From Clostridium sp. 'White wine YQ' (lineage in GTDB: Bacteria; Bacillota; Clostridia; Clostridiales; Clostridiaceae): DNA of 64,000 nt. Within the stretch, counting starts at the first letter, position 1; every line of letters starts with the position of its first letter. Below, in pieces: positions 38,208 to 45,699 of the stretch. The position numbers and the translations under genes were made by a program. The notes below the pieces were generated by a model, which ran no database searches, was not told where the DNA came from, and saw only the letters and a list, made by a program, of their open reading frames with translations. The DNA is taken from NCBI RefSeq assembly GCF_028728205.1, contig NZ_JAQYUU010000009.1, positions 152,081-216,080 of the forward strand. Reading direction: 5' to 3'.

Positions 38208-38248
38208 AATAATCCCCAAAATGATTTATACATTTTGGGGATTATTTC
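38208..38248. terminator. Bidirectional terminator between asrC and lemA
   Basis: AATAATCCCCAAAATG pairs with CATTTTGGGGATTATT around ATTTATA, with A- and T-rich flanks; it overlaps the lemA stop codon. Confidence 0.9.
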
Positions 38249-38816
38249 AAAATGTAACTTTGGGAACTTCAGTAGCTCCTTGAGTAGCCTTGAAATATTC
38301 TTTGTCTGGATATTTAGAACCAAAAAACATATTAACAAAAAATCTTTTTTTATAACTGTTAAAGTCTTGAACAGAATCATTATAGTCTTTTCTTGCAACA
38401 GCAATTCTATTCTCAGTGCCAGCTAACTCATCTTGAAGCCTCATAAAGTTTTCATTAGCTTTCAAAACAGGATAATTTTCTACAATAACATTAAGACTTC
38501 TAAGAGCAGTAGTTAATTCAGCATCTCCTTGAGCCTTCATAGCCGGAGAGGAAGTTCCAGCAATTTTCATTCTAGCATTAGCAATATCAGTAAATACCTT
38601 TTCTTCATGACTTGTGTAACCCTTCACTGTTTCTACAAGATTTGGAATTAGATCATTTCTTCTTTGAAGTTGATTATCTATTTGGCTAAAATTCGAGGCT
38701 ACTTTTTGATCTTTTGAAATTAAATTATTATAACTAGTTATATATGTACCACCCAATATAGCTATAATAGCTATGACAACTACTATAGGTATTAATAAAG
38801 AAGAATTCCTTTTCAT
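38247..38816 (-). CDS. LemA-family membrane protein
   Basis: A 189-residue protein with one N-terminal transmembrane segment (about 9-29) and a helical cytoplasmic/extracytoplasmic domain with the LemA pattern: SQIDNQLQRRNDLIPNLVET, ANARMKIAG and ENRIAVARKDYND. Function is not established. It follows a TPM-domain protein gene by 26 bases on the same strand; LemA and TPM (YgcG-like) proteins are frequent partners and are thought to act together at the envelope. Shares its terminator with asrC. Confidence 0.92.
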   Translation of the reverse strand: MKRNSSLLIPIVVVIAIIAILGGTYITSYNNLISKDQKVASNFSQIDNQLQRRNDLIPNLVETVKGYTSHEEKVFTDIANARMKIAGTSSPAMKAQGDAELTTALRSLNVIVENYPVLKANENFMRLQDELAGTENRIAVARKDYNDSVQDFNSYKKRFFVNMFFGSKYPDKEYFKATQGATEVPKVTF

Positions 38817-38842
38817 TTTTTTACCTCCTTAAGTCTATATTC

Positions 38843-39661
38843 TTACCATCCACCAGAGGATCCTCCACCGCCTGAAGAACCTCCACCGAAACCGCCAGAT
38901 GAGCCACTGGAACATCCAAATGGACCGCCACCTCCGTAATAGCCACCCCAGAAACCTCCATAATATCTTCCGCCATTTCTTCCTCTAGGACCGCCACCAC
39001 CAAACAGTCGAATAACTACTAAGAATAATATAATTGAGAATATAGGAAGAACGCCTTTAAATAAAGAGGATGTATTTTGAATATTTGTAGAAGTATCTAA
39101 ATCAGAATTAGAGCTTGGCAGTGGATTATTACTGACATAGTTAGTTACATCTATGTTGTATTCCTGACCAATATCTAAAAGAATTCTGTTATATAGCGTT
39201 GTTATGCCTTTATCATATTCTCCAGCTTTAAAAAAACTTGATAATTCTCTCAAATATGTACCTGTTTTTGCATCGGGCAAGATTCCTTCTAATCCATATC
39301 CCACTTCAATCCGAAATTTTTGATCATTTTTTGAGATTAATATTAAGACCCCATTATTTTTTTCCTTACTTCCTATTCCCCATTGTCTAAAAAGAGAATT
39401 AGCATATTCCTCTATTGGGGTATTGTCCAATGAATTAATTGTTACCACTGCAATTTCAGCTGTAGTTTTATTTTTAATATCTTCAGAGGTTCGAAGTACA
39501 TAATCCTTAGTATCTGAAGAAAACATTCTTGCATAGTCTTGAAAATAAATATTTGAAGTTGGTTTGGTAGGAATTTCTGATTTTTTATTAGTGCAGCTTA
39601 TAAATAACATTGATATAATAACAAAAAATCCAAGGAAAAATTGTAGATTCTTTCTATTCAT
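38843..39661 (-). CDS. TPM-domain protein (YgcG-like), lipoprotein
   Basis: A 272-residue exported protein. The N-terminus has a signal with a lipobox-like FISC (Cys about residue 23). The TPM domain (about 38-165) contains YFQDYARMFS, AEIAVVTINSLDNTPIEEYA, LFRQWGIGSKEKNNGVLILI and FRIEVGYGLEGILPDAKTG. A transmembrane segment (about 196-214) is followed by a Gly/Ser-rich tail with repeated GGG and SSGG runs, the usual end of YgcG-type proteins. First gene of the tpm-lemA unit. Role unknown; TPM domains have been linked to photosystem repair in plants and to weak phosphatase activity. Confidence 0.9.
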   Translation of the reverse strand: MNRKNLQFFLGFFVIISMLFISCTNKKSEIPTKPTSNIYFQDYARMFSSDTKDYVLRTSEDIKNKTTAEIAVVTINSLDNTPIEEYANSLFRQWGIGSKEKNNGVLILISKNDQKFRIEVGYGLEGILPDAKTGTYLRELSSFFKAGEYDKGITTLYNRILLDIGQEYNIDVTNYVSNNPLPSSNSDLDTSTNIQNTSSLFKGVLPIFSIILFLVVIRLFGGGGPRGRNGGRYYGGFWGGYYGGGGPFGCSSGSSGGFGGGSSGGGGSSGGW

Positions 39662-39753
39662 GATTACCTCCCAAAATAAAGACTTATAAACTGTATCAAT
39701 GATAGTTTGTGTAAAATATACTAAGTTTATAAGCTAATTAAAGATTTTGATAA

Positions 39754-39782
39754 TTGACAATAAAGAACGAGTATTATATATT
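39754..39782 (+). promoter_or_regulatory. Sigma-A-type promoter for the mutS2-like gene
   Basis: TTGACA, 17 bases, TATATT. Transcription would start near 39789, giving a leader of about 340 bases before the ATG at 40128. Confidence 0.7.
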
Positions 39783-40127
39783 AACATTGTAGATTTCATT
39801 AGAACCAAGGAGAGAGGTGCTTTGTGAGCGGGGTAGTATCTAAATAGATTAAATTAATATTTCTAAATAAGTTTTTAAATGAGGGTAAGTTATACCTTTA
39901 TTTGTTATGGATTTATTTAGAGAATCTATGAAGATACAGAGCCATAAGTACTCCTTTAATATGATAGGAAAAGTCTATCATTTAATAAGTTTGCGTATTT
40001 TTAGCTATGGTGTATCCATAGCTTTTTTTAATATGGAAGATTATAATAGCTTTCAGAATTTACTAATGAAATCTTTTTTTCGTTGTATCTTCATAGAAGG
40101 ATATGTTCTATGTAAGGAGAGAGATGA
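39783..40127 (+). other. Long leader of the mutS2-like gene
   Basis: Contains AAGGAGAGAGGTG followed by a GTG with only seven codons (39824-39847), a GATAG/CTATC mini-hairpin at 39963-39979, and a terminator-like hairpin at 40003. A 74-codon frame from ATG 39907 crosses the hairpin and lacks a ribosome site, so I do not call it a gene. I recognise no known riboswitch or T-box. Confidence 0.5.
40003..40029 (+). terminator. Terminator-like hairpin inside the mutS2 leader (possible attenuator)
   Basis: AGCTATGG pairs perfectly with CCATAGCT around TGTAT and runs into seven T. It lies between a good promoter and the next gene on the same strand, with no gene to terminate, so conditional termination is the likely role. 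Confidence 0.7.
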
Positions 40128-42029
40128 ATGAATAATAATACATTGGAAAAACTTCAATTTGAGGAATTAAAGGAAATTGTAAGATCCTACTGCGTTAGTG
40201 GACTAGGGAAAAAACTGATTGATAAACTTATGCCTAGCACGAATATAAAGGTAGTTGAAAAAAGATTAAGCGAAACAAGTGAAGGTAGAGAATTATTAGG
40301 TTCAAGTAATTATGTGCCCTTGGATGGTATATTCAATATAGATAGTTTAATAACAGCTATTGAAAAAGGAGCTGTATTAGAGCCTGAGGACTTAGGGGTT
40401 TTTTGTAATTTTTTAAGAGGATGTAGAAAGATAAAAGAATATATGAAGGGTAAAGAATTTTATGCGCCTACACTAAGTTCTTACGGAGATAATATTACTG
40501 AATTAAGATATATAGAGGAAGAAATAGAATATTCAATTAGAGGAAATAGAGTAGATTCAAATGCAACTAAAGAACTAAAAAAAATAAGAAAATCTATTGA
40601 TATAGTTGAAGGAAGAATACAAGAAACTCTAAATAAGTTTTTAAAAAATAGTGCGTATAAGAATTATATACAAGACTTTTTTATAAGTAAAAGGAATGAT
40701 AGGTTCACTATTCCTATAAAGGCAGCATATAAAAACCATGTAGATGGAACTATAATAGAAGTTTCATCAAAAGGATCAACAGTATTTATAGAGCCTAGTT
40801 CTGTTTCTAAAAATACATCCGAGTTAATGGAATTAAAGGCTCAAGAATCGATAGAGGAATATAAGGTTTTGGCAGCTATAACTGAAATGATATTTGAAAA
40901 TTTAAAACAAATTAAAATAAATACTGAGGTTATATCTGAATATGACATGATATTTGCAAAAGCTAAATATAGTAGAGCAATAAGTGGTATAAAACCAAAG
41001 TTAAATGATTATGGATATATAAATATTATTAAAGGGAAACACCCATTACTTGAGGGAAGGGTAGTGCCGCTTGATATAAGTGTTGGTAAAGACTATAGAA
41101 CACTTATTATTACAGGTCCAAATGCTGGAGGAAAGACAGTAGTTCTAAAAAACTTAGGATTGTTAACTCTCGCGGCTCAAGCTGGATTCCATATTCCAGC
41201 AGGAGAAGGAACTGAGATATCAGTATTTGAAAAAATCTTTGTTGATATTGGAGATAATCAAAGTATTGAGAATTCACTAAGTACTTTTTCGTCGCATATT
41301 AAAAACCTAGCTTCTATGATAGATGGTTGTAACAAATCTACGTTAATTATTTGTGATGAAATAGGAAGTGGAACAGAACCGAATGAAGGTGCAGCTATAG
41401 CTATAGCTATTTTAGAAGAATTCTATCATAAAGGATGTATAACATTAGCAACTACTCATTATGGAGAAATAAAAAATTTCTCAGAGGGACATCAAGATTT
41501 TGAAAATGCTGCTATGCAATTTGAAAATGAAACTTTAGAACCTTTATATAAGCTAATCATAGGGAAATCAGGTGATAGCAATGCATTTTGGATATCTAGA
41601 AAGATGGGAATAGATGCTTCTGTAATAGATAGAGCACAAAGTTATATAGGAAATAAAGACTATAATTATAGCTTAGTGAGGGATAGCAAAGTTAAGAAGA
41701 ACACTATGTTTGAAGGCCCAGGAGAGATTAAACAGGAGACTTATGAAGTAGGGGATAAGGTTTTGCTTCTTGAAAAAAATGATTATGGAATAGTATATAA
41801 GATAGCAGACAAACTTAATAACTTAGTAGTTCTATACAAAGGAAGCTTTATTGAGATAAATGAAAAGAGAATAAAATTAGAACTTAAAGCTAAGGATCTA
41901 TACCCAGAAGATTATGATATGGATAGTTTATTTAGGAGTTATGAAGAGAGAAAGTTAGAAAGAGATATAGAAAGAGGTTCAAAGAAGGCATTAAAGAAGA
42001 TACAGAAAGAAATTAGAAAAAATAAATAA
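40128..42029 (+). CDS. MutS2-like ATPase lacking the Smr domain
   Basis: A 633-residue MutS-family protein. The N-terminal core and lever domain (LEKLQFEELKEIV, the clamp DGTIIEVSSKGSTVFIEPSS) match MutS2, not MutS1. The ATPase domain has Walker A GPNAGGKT (330-337), DIGDNQSIENSLSTFSSH, Walker B LIICDEIGSGTEPNEGAA and ATTHYGEIK. After it comes a KOW-like stretch (YEVGDKVLLLEKNDYGIVY), then a Lys/Glu-rich tail. MutS2 is normally near 780 residues with a C-terminal Smr nuclease domain, absent here. MutS2 acts in anti-recombination and in splitting collided ribosomes; this form might keep only the motor function. The leader carries a terminator-like hairpin. Confidence 0.85.
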   Translation: MNNNTLEKLQFEELKEIVRSYCVSGLGKKLIDKLMPSTNIKVVEKRLSETSEGRELLGSSNYVPLDGIFNIDSLITAIEKGAVLEPEDLGVFCNFLRGCRKIKEYMKGKEFYAPTLSSYGDNITELRYIEEEIEYSIRGNRVDSNATKELKKIRKSIDIVEGRIQETLNKFLKNSAYKNYIQDFFISKRNDRFTIPIKAAYKNHVDGTIIEVSSKGSTVFIEPSSVSKNTSELMELKAQESIEEYKVLAAITEMIFENLKQIKINTEVISEYDMIFAKAKYSRAISGIKPKLNDYGYINIIKGKHPLLEGRVVPLDISVGKDYRTLIITGPNAGGKTVVLKNLGLLTLAAQAGFHIPAGEGTEISVFEKIFVDIGDNQSIENSLSTFSSHIKNLASMIDGCNKSTLIICDEIGSGTEPNEGAAIAIAILEEFYHKGCITLATTHYGEIKNFSEGHQDFENAAMQFENETLEPLYKLIIGKSGDSNAFWISRKMGIDASVIDRAQSYIGNKDYNYSLVRDSKVKKNTMFEGPGEIKQETYEVGDKVLLLEKNDYGIVYKIADKLNNLVVLYKGSFIEINEKRIKLELKAKDLYPEDYDMDSLFRSYEERKLERDIERGSKKALKKIQKEIRKNK

Positions 42030-42031
42030 AA

Positions 42032-42071
42032 TTAATAGCCATTGCAGTATAATTATATGTAATGGCTATTA
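42032..42071 (+). repeat. Inverted repeat after mutS2-like gene
   Basis: AATAGCCATT and AATGGCTATT flank a 17-base loop. The tail TATATTG is poor in T, so it may be a weak terminator or an mRNA-stability hairpin before the peptidase gene. Confidence 0.5.
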
Positions 42072-42097
42072 TATTGAGAAAGTTTGAGGAGGTAAAG

Positions 42098-43135
42098 ATG
42101 GATATAAAAATAAATAAAGAGTTTCTATTAAAAACTGCAAAAGAAATATTAGAATTTGATAGTCCTAGTGGTTTTTGCTTTGAAATTATGAAGAAAATAG
42201 AAGAATATGCAAAAGAATTTAATTATTCTTTTGAGACTACAAATAAAGGATGCGGGATAATCACTATTCCAGGTAAGTCTAGTGAAAAAGTAGTGGGGTT
42301 ATCAGCACATGTAGATACATTAGGTGCGATGGTTAGGTCAATTACATCAAAGGGAACACTTAAATTTACTTTAGTTGGCGGACCTATAGTCCCAACACTT
42401 GATAGTGAGTATTGTAAAGTTAGGACTAGAGAAGGAAAAATCTATACGGGGACATTTTTAAGTACTAGTCCGGCAGCTCATGTTTATAAGGATAGCTCAA
42501 CTAAGAAACGTGATGATGAGAATATGGAAATAAGATTAGATGAAAGGGTAACAAATAAAGAGGATGCTCAGAAATTAGGGATATGTGCTGGGGATTTCAT
42601 TTTTATAGATCCTAAAACAACAATAACTAATAGTGGATTTGTAAAATCAAGATTTATTGACGATAAAGGTAGTGTTTCATGTTTAATGGGACTATTAGAA
42701 CTTTTTAGTAGAGAAAGGATTGTTCCAACATATACAACTAAAATATTTATTTCAACATATGAAGAGGTAGGACATGGATCATCCTATATTCCTAGTGATA
42801 TAACTGAAATGATAGCTGTTGATATGGGGTGTATAGGAGAAGATTTAAGCTGTACAGAATATCAAGTGTCAATATGTGCTAAGGACTCAGGCGGACCATA
42901 TGATTATAATATGGTAACAGACTTAATAAATTTATCAAAAACTAATAAAGTAGATTATGCAGTAGATATTTATCCTATGTATGGATCAGATGTTGGAGCT
43001 GCGCTTAAAGGTGGAAATGATATAAGAGGAGCACTTATAGGACCAGGAGTACACGCATCTCATGGAATGGAAAGAACACACTATGATGCTTTTGAAAATA
43101 CAATAAAATTGTTATACTTGTATTTAACCAAATAA
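42098..43135 (+). CDS. M42-family metallo-aminopeptidase
   Basis: A 345-residue peptidase of family M42 (tetrahedral aminopeptidase/FrvX type), a cytoplasmic di-metal enzyme trimming peptides. Metal-binding and catalytic positions are seen in LSAHVDTLGAM (His, Asp), SRFIDDKGSV (bridging Asp), STYEEVGHG (Glu pair), AVDMG (Asp) and GVHASHGMER (His). GAGGAGG lies just before ATG 42098; the frame could open at 42062 but without a ribosome site. It follows the mutS2-like gene by 68 bases, with a weak hairpin between, so co-transcription is possible but functionally unexplained. Confidence 0.9.
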   Translation: MDIKINKEFLLKTAKEILEFDSPSGFCFEIMKKIEEYAKEFNYSFETTNKGCGIITIPGKSSEKVVGLSAHVDTLGAMVRSITSKGTLKFTLVGGPIVPTLDSEYCKVRTREGKIYTGTFLSTSPAAHVYKDSSTKKRDDENMEIRLDERVTNKEDAQKLGICAGDFIFIDPKTTITNSGFVKSRFIDDKGSVSCLMGLLELFSRERIVPTYTTKIFISTYEEVGHGSSYIPSDITEMIAVDMGCIGEDLSCTEYQVSICAKDSGGPYDYNMVTDLINLSKTNKVDYAVDIYPMYGSDVGAALKGGNDIRGALIGPGVHASHGMERTHYDAFENTIKLLYLYLTK

Positions 43136-43160
43136 GAGGAAATAAATTTAAAGATATAAA

Positions 43161-43228
43161 AAAAGGTAACTAGGGGATTAACACTTATATAAATATGTAT
43201 ATAAGAAATTAATCTTTTTGGTTACCTT
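43161..43228 (-). terminator. Long hairpin terminator for the carD-like gene
   Basis: AAGGTAAC (43163) pairs with GTTACCTT (43221); inner arms GGGGATTAA/TTAATCTTTT and TTATATA/TATATAA extend it. On the minus strand the stem runs into TTTTTTT, fitting termination of the carD-like gene; it may also act on the plus strand. Confidence 0.75.
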
Positions 43229-43238
43229 AATCAATTTA

Positions 43239-43721
43239 TTAAGAAAAGTTAGAAGATAACAAATCTTCCGCATTTGATTCGGATATGCCTTTGATTATAG
43301 AAATTTCACTAATCAATATTTTCTTTGCAGTGAGGAGAAGTTGTTTTTCACTACTATTTAAAGGTTTATTTTCTCCTAATAGCATTAAATCATGAACAAC
43401 CTCAGATCCCTCCTTGATTCCACCTGTTTTAACCTTGGCCATATTAATGTGATATCTTTCTCTATAGCTAAGTTCCTGACTAGTAAATAACTTTTTTGTT
43501 TTAAAGTTAATTAGGACATCTTCTAGCATATTTTCATCACTAACAAGTCGTATACCGGTATTTGGCGCTTTGCTTAATGGCACCATTACCTGCATTTTAT
43601 TACTAAGTATGTTTATTATGAAATACTTCTCTGGGGTACCAGAAACTTCTTTATCTTCTATGCCTTGAATTATACCAGCCCCTTGCATTGGGTAGATAAC
43701 TCTATCACCGATTTGAAACAT
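43239..43721 (-). CDS. CarD/CdnL-family transcription regulator
   Basis: A 160-residue protein. The N-terminal Tudor-like RNA-polymerase-interaction domain (about 1-65) begins MFQIGDRVIYPMQGAGIIQG and includes VMVPLSKAPNTGIR; the C-terminal helical domain (LSYRERYHINMAKVKTG) binds upstream promoter DNA in the family. CarD proteins stabilise open promoter complexes, often at rRNA and stress promoters. GGAGGTG precedes ATG 43721; the frame extends to 43745 but that would put the ribosome site inside the gene. Single-gene unit. Confidence 0.9.
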   Translation of the reverse strand: MFQIGDRVIYPMQGAGIIQGIEDKEVSGTPEKYFIINILSNKMQVMVPLSKAPNTGIRLVSDENMLEDVLINFKTKKLFTSQELSYRERYHINMAKVKTGGIKEGSEVVHDLMLLGENKPLNSSEKQLLLTAKKILISEISIIKGISESNAEDLLSSNFS

Positions 43722-43855
43722 ATAATTCACCTCCAATATAACCAATTAATATATTAATTATATCACTTTAATATGTTTTAGGCAAATATATTATAATAGC
43801 ATGACATGGCAATGCTTGTCAATGCATTATTGTAAAAAAGTTAATTAGATAATAA

Positions 43856-43905
43856 AAGCTACTTAAAATGCTTTAGGTCTTATAGTTAAGCATCTTAAGT
43901 AGCTT
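43856..43905 (-). terminator. Terminator of the glutathione peroxidase operon
   Basis: AAGCTACTTAA/TTAAGTAGCTT with inner ATGCTT/TAAGCAT arms gives a long stem; on the minus strand it is followed by TTTATTAT. Confidence 0.8.
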
Positions 43906-43922
43906 ATTTAAAGTAGATTAAA

Positions 43923-44468
43923 TTATAAAAGAGAAGTTATATATGACTCAATATCAGAAGGTTCTATAGTAGATTCGAAGCGATTAATAACTTCACCATT
44001 CGTATTTACTAAAAATTTTGTGAAATTCCATTTTATTGAGTCTCCTAAAAGTGTCTCAGGATATTTTTCAGAAAGAAATGTTTTTAGAAATTTTCCTGTT
44101 GTAGTACTATCATCAATTCCCTTAAAAGGAGCTTTTGACTTAAGGTACTTAAATAAATCATGAGCATTCTCACCATTCACATCTATTTTTTGGAATATTG
44201 GAAAGGTAACACCATAATTTATTTCACAAAAATTTTTGATATCTTCACTAGTTCCAGGCTCTTGATTAGCAAATTGGTCACAAGGGAACCCAAGGATTTC
44301 AAATTTCTCATTTCCTAGCTTTTTATATAAAGCTTCTAAGTCCTTATACTGCGGAGTAAAGCCGCATTTGCTTGCAGTATTTACAATGAGTAAAACCTTG
44401 CCCTCATATTTTCTTAGAGAAACATCATCACCGTTTATATTCTTTGCTGAATAATCATAAATAGACAT
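43923..44468 (-). CDS. Glutathione peroxidase-like thiol peroxidase (second of tandem pair)
   Basis: A 181-residue thioredoxin-fold peroxidase. The peroxidatic residue is an ordinary Cys35 (TGC, not selenocysteine) in NTASKCGFTPQY; the Gln site is FPCDQFANQEPG and the Trp-Asn motif is KWNFTKFL. The second Cys in FPC suggests a thioredoxin-linked 2-Cys mechanism rather than glutathione. It differs from the upstream paralogue by an insertion of about 20 residues (FKGIDDSTTTGKFLKTFLSE) and by Asp instead of Asn in the FPC(N/D)QF motif. It starts 4 bases after the paralogue and its ribosome site overlaps the paralogue's stop region. Confidence 0.9.
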   Translation of the reverse strand: MSIYDYSAKNINGDDVSLRKYEGKVLLIVNTASKCGFTPQYKDLEALYKKLGNEKFEILGFPCDQFANQEPGTSEDIKNFCEINYGVTFPIFQKIDVNGENAHDLFKYLKSKAPFKGIDDSTTTGKFLKTFLSEKYPETLLGDSIKWNFTKFLVNTNGEVINRFESTIEPSDIESYITSLL

Positions 44469-44472
44469 AATA

Positions 44473-44952
44473 CTAAACCTCCATTAATTTAATAATATCT
44501 TTTTCAATTTTTGTTGGTGAAGTAGTTGGTGCAAATCTATCTACTACATTACCATTTTTATCAATTAGAAACTTTGTGAAATTCCATTTAATTTCTCCAC
44601 CTAATATACCAGGTTTTTCTGTAGTTAAATATTTAAATACTTCATGAGCAGTTGGGCCTTTCACATCTACTTTTTCAAATAATGGGAAAGTTACTCCATA
44701 ATTAATTTCGCAAAAGTTTTTAATATCATCACTAGTCCCTGGTTCTTGTTTTGCAAATTGATTACAAGGAAATCCAAGAATTTCAAACTTGTCATTGCCT
44801 AATTTTTTGTATATAGCCTCAAGGTCCTTATACTGAGGGGTAAATCCACATTTGCTTGCAGTATTTACTATAAGAAGAACCTTTCCTTTATATTCACTTA
44901 AGGAAACTTCCTTACCAGTTATTGATTTGGCTGAAAAATCATAAATTGACAT
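44473..44952 (-). CDS. Glutathione peroxidase-like thiol peroxidase (first of tandem pair)
   Basis: A 159-residue protein with NTASKCGFTPQY (Cys35, peroxidatic), GFPCNQFAKQEPG and KWNFTKFLIDKNG, the full GPx catalytic set with Cys in place of Sec. Reduces H2O2 or organic peroxides in the cytoplasm, most likely with thioredoxin. Very similar to its downstream neighbour, so a tandem duplication. The gene pair is divergent from an OhrR-type regulator, with a near-perfect palindrome between, suggesting organic-peroxide control. AGGAGG lies 7 bases before the ATG. Confidence 0.92.
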   Translation of the reverse strand: MSIYDFSAKSITGKEVSLSEYKGKVLLIVNTASKCGFTPQYKDLEAIYKKLGNDKFEILGFPCNQFAKQEPGTSDDIKNFCEINYGVTFPLFEKVDVKGPTAHEVFKYLTTEKPGILGGEIKWNFTKFLIDKNGNVVDRFAPTTSPTKIEKDIIKLMEV

Positions 44953-44996
44953 AATAAATCCTCCTATTAATTGTCTTGTTGAATATATTATAGCAT

Positions 44997-45022
44997 AAAT
45001 TTAATTGTGTGCAATTGAATTT
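44997..45022. promoter_or_regulatory. Palindrome between gpx pair and ohrR-like gene, probable operator
   Basis: AAATTTAATTG and CAATTGAATTT are inverted arms with one mismatch around TGTG. AATTG/CAATT halves resemble published OhrR operators. It lies 44 bases before the first gpx start and 87 before the regulator. Confidence 0.6.
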
Positions 45023-45108
45023 TATAAAATAATACTTTGTGAAATTATATTTTTAATTTATAATAAAATATGAGATATTATAAATTAAAAATACAGGAGA
45101 TGTATAAA

Positions 45109-45552
45109 ATGAAATATGAAGATGGATTAAAGCTAGAAAATCAACTATGTTTTTCAATATATGCAACATCAAGAGCTATAACAAAAATATATAGACCTTT
45201 TTTAGAGAAGTTAGGAATAACTTACCCTCAATATTTAGTGATGTTAGTACTGTGGGAAAAAGAAAATATAACTCTTAAGGCATTAAGTAATAGATTATAT
45301 TTAGACTCAGGTACATTGACACCACTTCTTAAAAGATTAGAGGGGATGGAGCTATTAAAGAGGCAGCGTTCTAGTGAAGATGAAAGAATACTTTGTGTAA
45401 ATATAACTGAAAAGGGTAAGGAACTTAAAAAAGAAGCATTAACTATACCAGAATGTATTTTAAAATCAATTAATATGGATATAGAACAGTTAATTAAATT
45501 TAAAAAGGATACAGATGAACTACTAGAAAGTATTAAAAATTTAGAACAATAA
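45109..45552 (+). CDS. OhrR-type MarR-family regulator
   Basis: A 147-residue MarR-family protein of the OhrR branch. LENQLCFSIYATSRA carries the conserved reactive Cys (Cys14), which in OhrR is oxidised by organic hydroperoxides to release DNA; GITYPQYLVMLVLWE and LYLDSGTLTPLLKRLEGMELL form the winged helix, and RSSEDERILCVNIT the wing. ATG 45109 is supported by CAGGAGAT; an ATG at 45070 lacks a site. Divergent from two thiol peroxidase genes, it likely represses them until peroxide stress. Confidence 0.9.
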   Translation: MKYEDGLKLENQLCFSIYATSRAITKIYRPFLEKLGITYPQYLVMLVLWEKENITLKALSNRLYLDSGTLTPLLKRLEGMELLKRQRSSEDERILCVNITEKGKELKKEALTIPECILKSINMDIEQLIKFKKDTDELLESIKNLEQ

Positions 45553-45630
45553 AATAATAAAAGGTTAATCCCCTCTCTCTTTTGGGCATGAATGGGAAAA
45601 TATGCAAATTAAGAATGTTAGAAATATATA

Positions 45631-45658
45631 TAAGGTTTAAGCCTATGTGTGACGATAA
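45631..45658 (+). promoter_or_regulatory. Candidate sigma-D (sigma-28) flagellar-class promoter
   Basis: TAAG, 16 bases, GACGATAA compares with the motility sigma consensus TAAA-N14-16-GCCGATAA (two mismatches), 41 bases before a chemoreceptor start. Inverted arms GTTTAAGC (45635) and GCTTAAAC (45667) surround the -10. Confidence 0.45.
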
Positions 45659-45699
45659 ATAACTGAGCTTAAACAATAGGATAAGGGGAGGATTAACTA

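Noticed and set aside
39907..40131. 74-codon frame upstream of the mutS2-like gene
   Set aside because: No ribosome site before its ATG, it runs through a terminator hairpin and overlaps the next start; the protein has no recognisable feature.
43923..44952. Possible selenocysteine at the GPx active site
   Set aside because: The codon in both genes is TGC, an ordinary Cys; no in-frame TGA is bridged.
45553..45699. c-di-GMP riboswitch before the chemoreceptor
   Set aside because: The conserved GEMM core and tetraloop-receptor words are absent; only an inverted repeat and a promoter-like motif are seen.
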